DNA from: an uncultured Marinosulfonomonas sp.
Lineage (GTDB): Bacteria; Pseudomonadota; Alphaproteobacteria; Rhodobacterales; Rhodobacteraceae
Assembly (NCBI GenBank): GCA_947311455.1
Contig: CAMZKY010000313.1
Location: 1-12,235, forward strand
DNA: 12,235 nucleotides
Reading direction: 5' to 3'
Positions 7,251-12,235 of the stretch are shown one piece after another. Under the pieces are notes generated by a model. It did not search any database. It was not told where the DNA came from and saw nothing but the letters and a program-made list of their open reading frames with translations. Each line of letters begins with the position of its first letter. Within the stretch, counting starts at the first letter, position 1. The position numbers were made by a program, and so were the translations under genes.

Positions 7251-7404
7251 ATTTGAATCGAAAATTCAACCTACTTTGCGGAACAAACCGTCTGGCCCGG
7301 GTGCAGGTATGTATTTCATCGGCTCGCATGATGATCCGGTCACTCAAGCCTTTGATGTGCGGCTTATCCCACCAAAGAGTGCTGTCAGAGTAGAAAAATA
7401 TTAA
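7246..7404 (+). other. Short open stretch, possible gene remnant or small ORF
   Basis: One frame stays open from the hsp20 stop to TAA at 7402-7404, reading in part KPSGPGAGMYFIGSHDD and then DVRLIPPKSAVRVEKY. The only ATG (7309) would give 31 residues and has no good ribosome binding site. The composition looks protein-like, but the stretch is too short to judge. It is in the same frame as hsp20, so read-through or an old C-terminal extension cannot be excluded. I do not recognise a family. It may be the tail of a lost gene. Confidence 0.2.
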
Positions 7405-7439
7405 CACTGGTTAACTGCGGGATTCGCGGCGAAAACAGT

Positions 7440-7483
7440 GTATGCAAACTGTATGTATTGCGTATGCATTTTGTATGGCAAAT
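7440..7483. repeat. Four direct GTATG repeats at exact 11-bp spacing
   Basis: GTATG occurs at 7440, 7451, 7462 and 7473, each exactly 11 bp from the last. Units one and three share GTATGCA; unit two reads GTATGTA and unit four GTATGGC. Eleven bases is close to one helical turn, so all copies face the same side of the DNA, as in arrays bound cooperatively by a protein. The element lies between two convergent genes and not at an obvious promoter. I cannot name a binding protein. Confidence 0.6.
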
Positions 7484-7554
7484 TTCTGGCAGGTTTTAGG
7501 GTTAACGCACCGCGCGCCTCGGCTTTCAAATTTGGTTACAGGGTAGAAAAGTTT

Positions 7555-7580
7555 CCAGCGCCCAACAGATTGAGCGCTGG
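7555..7580 (-). terminator. Hairpin downstream of the VWA gene, probable terminator
   Basis: CCAGCGC (7555-7561) pairs perfectly with GCGCTGG (7574-7580) around a 12-base loop. On the minus strand the hairpin begins 24 bases after the VWA stop and is followed by AAACTTTT, a weak U-rich tail. On the plus strand it is followed by CATTTT, so it could work in both directions. Confidence 0.5.
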
Positions 7581-7604
7581 CATTTTCGCTAAAGGGCTAT
7601 GACC

Positions 7605-9650
7605 CTAGTTTGCATCTAGAGATTTCGCCAAACGCATCAGTTTAATCGCTTCGGCGCGATAGCCGAAGGCATCGTCGCCTTTGCTGGCTACGGCAAAGGC
7701 GATGGCATCATCGAAAGACCAGCCGTTCAGATATTTGCTATCGCGCAGAATTTGTCCGTATCCGGCAATCGCAACCGAGAATTTCACATCGTCGGTTATA
7801 TTATTCATATCCGCCGTGATGGGGGTGGATAAAAGCTGGCTGGTGTCGGCTCCGGGGGTTTTGTAACGCAGTTTCAAAAAGCCAAGTTCCTTTGATCCCT
7901 CAATCGCATCTGTGGTTTGATAGCGCAGTGCGTCGTTTAGAACGGCATCTGATCCAACAGGGGTAATTTCGTAAATCGCGGTAACGGTATGACCCGCGCC
8001 GATTTCGCCTGCATCCACCGCATCATTGTTAAAATCTTCGCGTGCCAGTGCGCGGGTTTCGTAGCCGATCAGGCGGTATTCGGCGATTTGGGTGGGGTTG
8101 AATTCTACCTGAATTTTCACGTCATTGGCGATAGGGAACAACGCACCGCCCAGCTGATCAACCAGCACTTTTTGGGCCTCCGATAAGGTATCAATGTAAG
8201 CCGCCTGCCCATTACCGTTTTGCGCCAGTGCTTGCATGGTGGCGTCATCCAGATTGCCTCGGCCAAAGCCCAGCACAGATAGGTAAGTGCCTGTATCGCG
8301 TTTTTTGGCGATGAAATCCTTTAACGCATCAGGGTTGGAAATGCCGACGTTAAAATCACCATCTGTGGCAAGGATAATACGGCCAATTTCGCCATCTTTA
8401 GCCATGGATTCAACGACGGAATAGGCCTGCTGCAAGCCCTGCTGCCCTGCGGTTGAGCCGCCTGCGGACAGGTGTGACAGGGCGGCGGAAATCCTGGATT
8501 TGTCTGAAACTTTGGTTGGCTCAAGAACCATTCCGGCGCTGCCCGCATAGGTGACAATCGCGATTTCGTCTTCGGGCCGCAGCTGGGACAACATCAGGTT
8601 AAAGCTTTGGATGAGAAGCGGCAGTTTATCGCGGCTATTCATTGATCCCGAGGTATCTATCAGAAACACAAGGTTTAGCGGCGGTCGATCGTCCAGCGCG
8701 GGCATTTCACCCTGAATGCCGATATGCACCAGCTGGGTGCCAGCGTTCCACGGAGTTGGCATGATCGTGATGGTGGGTTTGAACGGGGCTTCATTCGCCA
8801 TGGGGGCGGGATAATCGTAAGGGAAATAATTGATCATTTCCTCGACGCGCACAGATTGTGGATCGGGCAAATAGCCGTTCAAGATAGACGAACGCATGAT
8901 CGCATAGGACGCCGTATCAACATCAATGGAAAAGGTGGAAACCGGATCGTCGCTGGTAATTTTAACCGGGTTAGAGTCTTCATTTGCAAAGGCTTCGGTG
9001 TTTGGCACCTCGGGTGCGATCATGCTGTCATCATAGGCGGCAATTTCTCGGCTTAAACCGGTAGCGGCTTGGGGCGCCATTTTGCGGCTGGCAGTAACGG
9101 GGGCGGGTTCAGCCATCAACATTGGCGATTCGGCGGCGAACACTTCTGTCGACGTTTCGCGCATCAAATCGCCAGATGTCGCCCCGCTTTCGGCGATTTT
9201 ACCAAGGGTTGGATTAGAACTGGCGGTGTTGCTTGCGCCGGATTGCGCAACAACGGTTGGGGCGGCTGGTGGTTTTGCCGGAGCGGGATTGGGCAGTGTT
9301 AGGGCGGTGTCCTTTACGATCTCGGGGCTTTGATCCGGGTTGCTGGAAAAACCTGAAAGATCATTTTGTGTATAAAAGAACAGCCCAATACCAAGTGCGG
9401 CGATGGATGTGGTGACAGTAAGGGTGCCACGGGTGGTTAATGAATTTAGCATGCTGAAAACTCCTGCTGTAAAGCCCGACCTGTTTGTCGGGCGATCAGA
9501 AGTAAGACGCGGCTCATCCACCGATCCTTGGCGGGAATTTTGCAAATCGTCAAAGTTTTTCATTGCCAGCGCTAAATCATCCGCCTTTTGGGCGGGTTTT
9601 GGAGTGGCGGCTGTCATCATGTCTTTTAGGTGCTTTAGATCATCTGTCAT
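7605..9650 (-). CDS. Membrane-anchored von Willebrand A (YfbK-like) protein, possible sigma regulator
   Basis: This 681-residue protein has a cytoplasmic-looking N-terminus of about 75 residues, one membrane helix (about 76-94, LTVTTSIAALGIGLFFYT), and then a long exported part. A Pro/Ala/Ser-rich linker runs to about 200. The region 227-320 (DDPVSTFSIDVDTASYA, RVEEMINYFPYDYP) matches the segment preceding the VWA domain in E. coli YfbK. The VWA domain follows with an intact metal-binding MIDAS site: D332-T-S334-G-S336, T400 and D430. The C-terminal 500-675 part resembles the YfbK DUF3520 region. Unlike a lipoprotein, it has no lipobox. Its ATG overlaps the sigma factor stop (ATGA), with AGGAG upstream inside the sigma gene, so the two are coupled. 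N-terminus in, single helix, sensor-like outside is the layout of anti-sigma factors, but no classic zinc anti-sigma motif is seen. The role is inferred. Confidence 0.88.
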   Translation of the reverse strand: MTDDLKHLKDMMTAATPKPAQKADDLALAMKNFDDLQNSRQGSVDEPRLTSDRPTNRSGFTAGVFSMLNSLTTRGTLTVTTSIAALGIGLFFYTQNDLSGFSSNPDQSPEIVKDTALTLPNPAPAKPPAAPTVVAQSGASNTASSNPTLGKIAESGATSGDLMRETSTEVFAAESPMLMAEPAPVTASRKMAPQAATGLSREIAAYDDSMIAPEVPNTEAFANEDSNPVKITSDDPVSTFSIDVDTASYAIMRSSILNGYLPDPQSVRVEEMINYFPYDYPAPMANEAPFKPTITIMPTPWNAGTQLVHIGIQGEMPALDDRPPLNLVFLIDTSGSMNSRDKLPLLIQSFNLMLSQLRPEDEIAIVTYAGSAGMVLEPTKVSDKSRISAALSHLSAGGSTAGQQGLQQAYSVVESMAKDGEIGRIILATDGDFNVGISNPDALKDFIAKKRDTGTYLSVLGFGRGNLDDATMQALAQNGNGQAAYIDTLSEAQKVLVDQLGGALFPIANDVKIQVEFNPTQIAEYRLIGYETRALAREDFNNDAVDAGEIGAGHTVTAIYEITPVGSDAVLNDALRYQTTDAIEGSKELGFLKLRYKTPGADTSQLLSTPITADMNNITDDVKFSVAIAGYGQILRDSKYLNGWSFDDAIAFAVASKGDDAFGYRAEAIKLMRLAKSLDAN

Positions 9651-10192
9651 GATGTTTGCTCCTGTTCATGCAGGGCGCGCAGTTTCTTTTTCACTTCGGC
9701 CATGCGCCAGCTGATTGTGCCTTCGGATACGCCCAGAACATCGCCGGCTTGTTTATGTGTCATCTCGTCTTCCAATGTTAGGGCGAGGGTATCGCGCAGC
9801 TCTGGCGGGAGGGTATTCATTGCTTGGGTCAGCCAATCAAGGCCATCTTGGGTTTCTTCATTCGCGGCGATGCGGTTGATTTCCCAATCGCCCCAGCCAT
9901 CGGTTGCACGGGCATACGTGGCGCGTTTGCGGCGTTTATCGTGGGCAGCGTTCACCGCAACACGGTAGAGCCACGTTGAAAACCGCGATTTGCCATCGTA
10001 TTTTTGCAGCTTGGCCGGAAGTGCGGCGCAGATTTCCTGTGTCAGGTCTTGGGCGTCGGGGTGGGTGCCCATCAGCCGAAAGCACAGGCCGAACAGCCGA
10101 TCATAGCTGCGCGTCAGCAGGAAAGAGAACGATTCGCGATCTCCGTTTGCGGCAGCTTTTGCCAGTGTTTCGTCGGTTACTTCCATGCGCAT
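9647..10192 (-). CDS. ECF-type RNA polymerase sigma factor
   Basis: This is a group 4 (ECF) sigma factor that directs RNA polymerase to stress or envelope promoters. It contains region 2 (about 15-80), with SYDRLFGLCFRLMG, a DAQDLTQEI core-binding segment and SRFSTWLYRVAVNAAHDKRR for -10 recognition. Region 4 (about 115-170) includes LPPELRDTLALTLEDEM and the helix-turn-helix HKQAGDVLGVSEGTISWRM. The product is about 181 residues from the ATG at 10192; an ATG two codons later (10186) is equally possible. The frame reaches a TTG at 10222, but that TTGACC looks more like promoter sequence. None of the starts has a strong ribosome binding site. It is coupled to the downstream VWA gene by a four-base overlap. 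I cannot assign an ECF subgroup. Confidence 0.9.
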   Translation of the reverse strand: MRMEVTDETLAKAAANGDRESFSFLLTRSYDRLFGLCFRLMGTHPDAQDLTQEICAALPAKLQKYDGKSRFSTWLYRVAVNAAHDKRRKRATYARATDGWGDWEINRIAANEETQDGLDWLTQAMNTLPPELRDTLALTLEDEMTHKQAGDVLGVSEGTISWRMAEVKKKLRALHEQEQTS

Positions 10193-10278
10193 CACAATTG
10201 TTAGACGCGGCGCAAAGGTCAATCCTTGGAATTTAATTTGATTGTATATGATTTGGGGTCAAAACACCCTGAAACGGG

Positions 10279-10306
10279 ATTTTATTTGCCATATTCCAGA
10301 ATTCAA
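10279..10306 (-). promoter_or_regulatory. Candidate promoter of the sigma/VWA operon
   Basis: On the minus strand TTGAAT (10306-10301) precedes TAAAAT (10284-10279) with a 16-bp spacer. Both hexamers are good sigma-70 matches. The start site would lie near 10272, leaving about 80 bases of leader. It overlaps almost completely with the plus-strand promoter candidate at 10286-10313. Confidence 0.4.
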
Positions 10307-10313
10307 GTATATG
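10286..10313 (+). promoter_or_regulatory. Candidate promoter of the coiled-coil gene
   Basis: TTGCCA (10286-10291) precedes TATATG (10308-10313) with a 16-bp spacer. The -35 is good and the -10 moderate. Transcription would start near 10320, giving a leader of about 50 bases. A small inverted repeat, ATTCA/TGAAT (10301-10305, 10312-10316), overlaps the -10. Confidence 0.4.
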
Positions 10314-10371
10314 AATACAAACGTTTGGCGATTTCTTATAGGGAAATTCCGGCGTGAACAGGGAGAGAACC

Positions 10372-10797
10372 ATGTATCGTAAAGCCAGTTCTGGCCGCTT
10401 TATCGGCTTATCCACGTTCTTGATCGTGATTGTGATGGCTGTGTTTACATGGGTGATGTACGGCATGGCGCTGCAAGTGTTCAAAATGACCGACATCATG
10501 ATCGAACTGAACGACAGCATCAAAACCATGGTGGCATCCACCGTTAGCATGTCAGAAGATATGCACCGGATTAATGCCAATATGAGCGATATGAATGTGA
10601 ATATGGCCAATATGGATGGCAGCATCGCCAGCATGGATACTAAAATGGGCAATATGTCGGGATCAATCGCGACGCTTTCCAATGATATGCACATCATGGG
10701 CGCAAGTATGAACAAGATGACATATGACGTGGGCCAAGCAACCTACGCATTTTCAAATCCGATGTCATATATGTGGGGCAATCCGTTTCCATTCTAG
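10372..10797 (+). CDS. Single-pass membrane protein with Met-rich coiled coil
   Basis: No family was recognised. From the ATG at 10372 (GGGAGAG at 10361-10367 as ribosome binding site) it has 141 residues. A basic N-terminus (MYRKASSGR) leads into one membrane helix at about 11-35, so the rest is probably periplasmic. From about 36 to 120 the sequence keeps a strict 3-4 heptad pattern without a skip: positions 36, 39, 43, 46, 50, 53 and so on to 116 and 120 are Met, Ile, Val or Leu, the only exception being Thr57. Most core positions are Met, and the whole protein has 22 Met in 141 residues. Surface positions are Ser, Asn, Asp and Gly. The C-terminus is short and Pro/aromatic-rich (MWGNPFPF). 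The frame extends to a GTG at 10354 without a better start signal. It is divergent from the sigma gene and upstream of an efflux-type adaptor, which hints at an envelope assembly role. Confidence 0.8.
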   Translation: MYRKASSGRFIGLSTFLIVIVMAVFTWVMYGMALQVFKMTDIMIELNDSIKTMVASTVSMSEDMHRINANMSDMNVNMANMDGSIASMDTKMGNMSGSIATLSNDMHIMGASMNKMTYDVGQATYAFSNPMSYMWGNPFPF

Positions 10798-10840
10798 GCA
10801 CGTTTCTTAACCGATTCCCCGAAAAACCAACATTTTTACT

Positions 10841-10871
10841 CCTCCAAATTCATTTTGGGGGCTATATTTTT
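10841..10871 (+). terminator. Rho-independent terminator after the coiled-coil gene
   Basis: CCTCCAAA (10841-10848) pairs with TTTGGGGG (10854-10861): eight pairs including one G-U, with a five-base loop. CTATATTTTT follows, a good U-tract. It is 43 bases after the stop codon, so the coiled-coil gene is probably a separate transcript from the adaptor gene. Confidence 0.7.
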
Positions 10872-11015
10872 GCGGAAGGCCCTTGTGGCCGCTCCAAATG
10901 GTGCGGCAAAGTGCCCAAAAAAACTGAAAACCTAATAGATTGAAAAATAACGAGAAATTCACGTTGAGGGGGCAAACATATCCCCGAAAACACCTTGAAA
11001 TTTTTAAAAACCAAT

Positions 11016-11055
11016 TATGAGAACATATTCTCATATCAGAATATACTGGTATATT
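11016..11055. promoter_or_regulatory. Two adjacent perfect dyads, probable double operator
   Basis: Dyad one is TATGAGAA (11016-11023) and TTCTCATA (11028-11035) with a four-base centre. Dyad two is AATATAC (11040-11046) and GTATATT (11049-11055) with a two-base centre. The centres lie 22 bp apart, two helical turns, so both would face the same side. A good -10 (TATACT, 11042-11047) lies inside dyad two, but no good -35 sits 17 bp upstream. This suggests repression, or an activator-dependent promoter of the adaptor gene. TetR- or MarR-type regulators use such sites; no regulator gene is in the window. Confidence 0.55.
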
Positions 11056-11094
11056 AAGCCAATCTCGGTTAGTAATTCATTAGGGAGATGCGCG

Positions 11095-11130
11095 ATGTTG
11101 TGTTTTAAAAGACAAAACGTCGTAAAATGA
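11095..11130 (+). CDS. Possible 11-codon leader ORF before the adaptor gene
   Basis: ATG at 11095 opens an 11-residue frame (MLCFKRQNVVK) ending in TGA at 11128-11130. AGGGAG at 11082-11087 is ideally placed seven bases upstream. The ribosome binding site of the adaptor (GGGAG, 11134-11138) begins just after its stop, so translation could be coupled. An overlapping six-codon frame starts at 11088. The peptide has no obvious attenuation signature, and it may be a chance ORF. Confidence 0.25.
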   Translation: MLCFKRQNVVK

Positions 11131-11144
11131 ATAGGGAGTAGCCA

Positions 11145-12188
11145 ATGCGTAAACTATGCAAAATAGCAATTTCAGCTATGGCTTTTGCAGCAATCGCTCC
11201 GTTTAGCGTCGCTGTTGCACAGGAATATCAAACTGCTGTTGTCACATCCGTCACATCGGGCGGGAGCGCCACAATCGGTGGCACAGTGATTCCATATAAA
11301 CAAGTTACTCTAACAGCGCAGATCCCGGGCCGGGTGAAATTTCTAGCGGGCAACGAAGGCCACAAAGGCGAAGTTGGCGAAGTTCTTGTTCAGATTGATG
11401 ATGATGACATTCAAGCGCAACGCCGTGCGGCGCAAGCAAGGATTATGCAAGCAGAAGCCGCTGTTCGCAATTCCCGCATGCAATATTCCCGCGAACTATA
11501 CGCGCCCCGAATCAATTCAATTTCAGGTATTCCCGGCATGGGCATACCTGCAACATTCGATCAGTTCTTTACCCGCGGATTTGCTGATTCTGTTGGTGTC
11601 GGCAATTCAGGCGTGGAGCGTCAGGCCGATCTTTATGCGCGCGGCGTTGGTATTGATACCGCGCAAAGCGGGTTGTTAGCGGCGCAGGCTGTACTTGAAA
11701 CCCTTGATGCCAAAGTGCGTGATTCACGCGCGGTAGCGCCTTTCGATGGTATTGTCTTGGCGAAAATGGTCGAAGTGGGCGACACGGTTCAACCGGGCAT
11801 GCCGCTGATTACTTACGCCTATATTGAATATTTGCGCGTTGATGCCGAAGTGCCTGTGCGTTTGGCGGCGAGCCTTTCAGAAGGTATGATCGTTCCGGCC
11901 CGTCTTGATGTGAGCGATGGGAATGTTGACGCCAAGGTCGCGCAGATTTTTCCGGTTGCCGATGCGGCGCACCACACTGTTAGGGTCAAGTTTGACCTGC
12001 CATATGGCACTGCCGGTGGCCCGGGCATGTATGTCGAAGTCACTGTGCCTGACGGATCAATTCAAGCCAGATCACAACCGGCCGTTCCACCAGAGGCCCT
12101 AATTTGGCGTGGAAGCCTACCTTCAGTTTTTGTTCTTGACGAAAACGGAAATCCCAATTTGCGTCTTGTGCGGGTCGGGTACCCTTAG
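11145..12188 (+). CDS. RND efflux periplasmic adaptor (HlyD/AcrA family), ended by in-frame TAG
   Basis: Adaptors of this family link an inner-membrane RND pump to an outer-membrane channel. The signal peptide (MRKLCKIAIS start, likely cleavage after VAVAQ near 26) has no lipobox Cys. The two half-motifs of the lipoyl domain lie at about 55-90 (TAQIPGRVKFLAGNEGHKGE, LVQIDDDDI) and 192-225 (RAVAPFDGIVLAKMVEVGDTV). Between them lies a helical hairpin whose tip is replaced by a Gly/Pro/Phe-rich loop (about 121-158). The beta-barrel follows at about 229-305 and the membrane-proximal domain from about 315. TAG at 12186-12188 cuts that domain, but the same frame continues with adaptor-like sequence. 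So this is a natural truncation, a pseudogene in the making, or a sequence error. GGGAG at 11134-11138 serves the ATG. The pump gene would be expected just to the right. Confidence 0.85.
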   Translation: MRKLCKIAISAMAFAAIAPFSVAVAQEYQTAVVTSVTSGGSATIGGTVIPYKQVTLTAQIPGRVKFLAGNEGHKGEVGEVLVQIDDDDIQAQRRAAQARIMQAEAAVRNSRMQYSRELYAPRINSISGIPGMGIPATFDQFFTRGFADSVGVGNSGVERQADLYARGVGIDTAQSGLLAAQAVLETLDAKVRDSRAVAPFDGIVLAKMVEVGDTVQPGMPLITYAYIEYLRVDAEVPVRLAASLSEGMIVPARLDVSDGNVDAKVAQIFPVADAAHHTVRVKFDLPYGTAGGPGMYVEVTVPDGSIQARSQPAVPPEALIWRGSLPSVFVLDENGNPNLRLVRVGYP

Positions 12189-12235
12189 CCAGATGGGCGT
12201 ATCGCTGTTGTGTCTGGTCTCACCGGAGGCGAAAC
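12186..12235 (+). pseudogene. In-frame continuation of the adaptor after the amber codon
   Basis: Directly after the TAG the same frame reads PDGRIAVVSGLTGGE and runs off the window. That matches the end of the membrane-proximal domain in RND adaptors (a GL..GE pattern). One C-to-T change of a CAG (Gln) codon would explain the stop. The gene is therefore interrupted, not frameshifted. Confidence 0.7.

Larger units (their letters stand above)
7405..7604. other. Convergent intergenic region, no gene seen
   Basis: I find no credible coding frame here. The stretch holds two GTTAAC sites (7410-7415 and 7501-7506), the phased GTATG repeats at 7440-7483 and the hairpin at 7555-7580. It separates plus-strand hsp20 from the end of the minus-strand VWA gene. 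A short non-coding transcript on either strand is possible but unsupported. Confidence 0.5.
10872..11144. other. Regulatory intergenic region before the adaptor gene
   Basis: The left part (10872-11010) shows no gene, only AT-rich sequence with a TTGAAATTTTT element at 10995-11005. The right part holds two adjacent perfect dyads (11016-11055), a candidate -10 and a possible 11-codon leader ORF. A 75-codon minus-strand frame across 10807-11034 covers the terminator and looks accidental. Confidence 0.5.

Noticed and set aside
7401..7414. TTAA-N6-TTAA as a CtrA binding site
   Set aside because: The CtrA consensus needs seven bases between the TTAA halves; the spacing here is six and no promoter is nearby.
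7440..7483. Phased GTATG repeats as a CRISPR array or plasmid origin iterons
   Set aside because: Units are too short for CRISPR and no cas or rep gene is near; four units of a five-base core do not support an origin.
9069..9333. Plus-strand frames of 77 and 83 codons over the VWA linker
   Set aside because: They oppose the Pro/Ala-rich linker of the VWA protein, whose codon composition opens extra frames by chance.
10233..10715. 160-codon open frame on the minus strand opposite the coiled-coil gene
   Set aside because: It mirrors the ATG-rich plus-strand gene (CAT codons read as Met), reaches into the promoter region and has no credible start signal.
10807..11034. 75-codon minus-strand frame before the adaptor
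   Set aside because: It runs across the terminator and AT-rich regulatory DNA, is Phe/Trp/Cys-rich without a domain, and lacks a ribosome binding site.

Overview
The window looks like a chromosomal segment of a marine-type alphaproteobacterium, most likely Rhodobacteraceae (Roseobacter group). The reasons are the protein families and their order (pncB, a small secreted protein, a DUF599 protein, glcDEF), an alphaproteobacterial-type RpoH promoter, and moderate GC content by eye. Family names come from reading the translations; no database search was run.

Layout. (1) 1-708: 3' part of nicotinate phosphoribosyltransferase (pncB), entering from the left. (2) 727-1855, minus strand: a DUF599 membrane protein followed by a small secreted protein. 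(3) 1879-5744, plus strand: a promoter with a perfect 11-bp dyad over its -10, then the tightly overlapping glycolate oxidase operon glcD-glcE-glcF. (4) 5807-6610: an exported trypsin-like serine protease with its own strong ribosome binding site, possibly read through from glc. (5) 6614-7250: a small heat-shock protein (Hsp20/IbpA type) with an RpoH-like promoter, a three-hairpin 5' leader resembling a ROSE RNA thermometer, and a hairpin after the gene. (6) 7251-7604: a gene-poor convergent stretch with a short open remnant and four GTATG units at exact 11-bp spacing. (7) 7605-10192, minus strand: an ECF sigma factor translationally coupled (ATGA overlap) to a single-pass membrane protein with a large exported von Willebrand A (YfbK-like) region, a possible sigma/membrane-regulator pair. 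(8) 10372-10797, plus strand: a small membrane protein with an unbroken Met-rich heptad coiled coil, then a good terminator. (9) 10872-12235: a regulatory region with two adjacent perfect dyads and a possible 11-codon leader ORF, then an RND-type periplasmic adaptor (HlyD/AcrA family) whose frame is broken by a TAG, after which adaptor-like sequence continues in the same frame to the window edge.

How the genes work together. GlcDEF would oxidise glycolate (photorespiratory carbon released by phytoplankton) to glyoxylate. The Hsp20 module looks controlled twice by heat, at transcription and at translation. The sigma/VWA pair and the coiled-coil gene diverge from one compact intergenic region with overlapping candidate promoters. 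The coiled-coil protein and the adaptor lie in the same direction in a likely envelope-transport neighbourhood. The most interesting points are the ROSE-like leader, the Met-core coiled coil, the sigma/VWA pair, the amber-interrupted adaptor with its double operator, and the phased 11-bp repeats.
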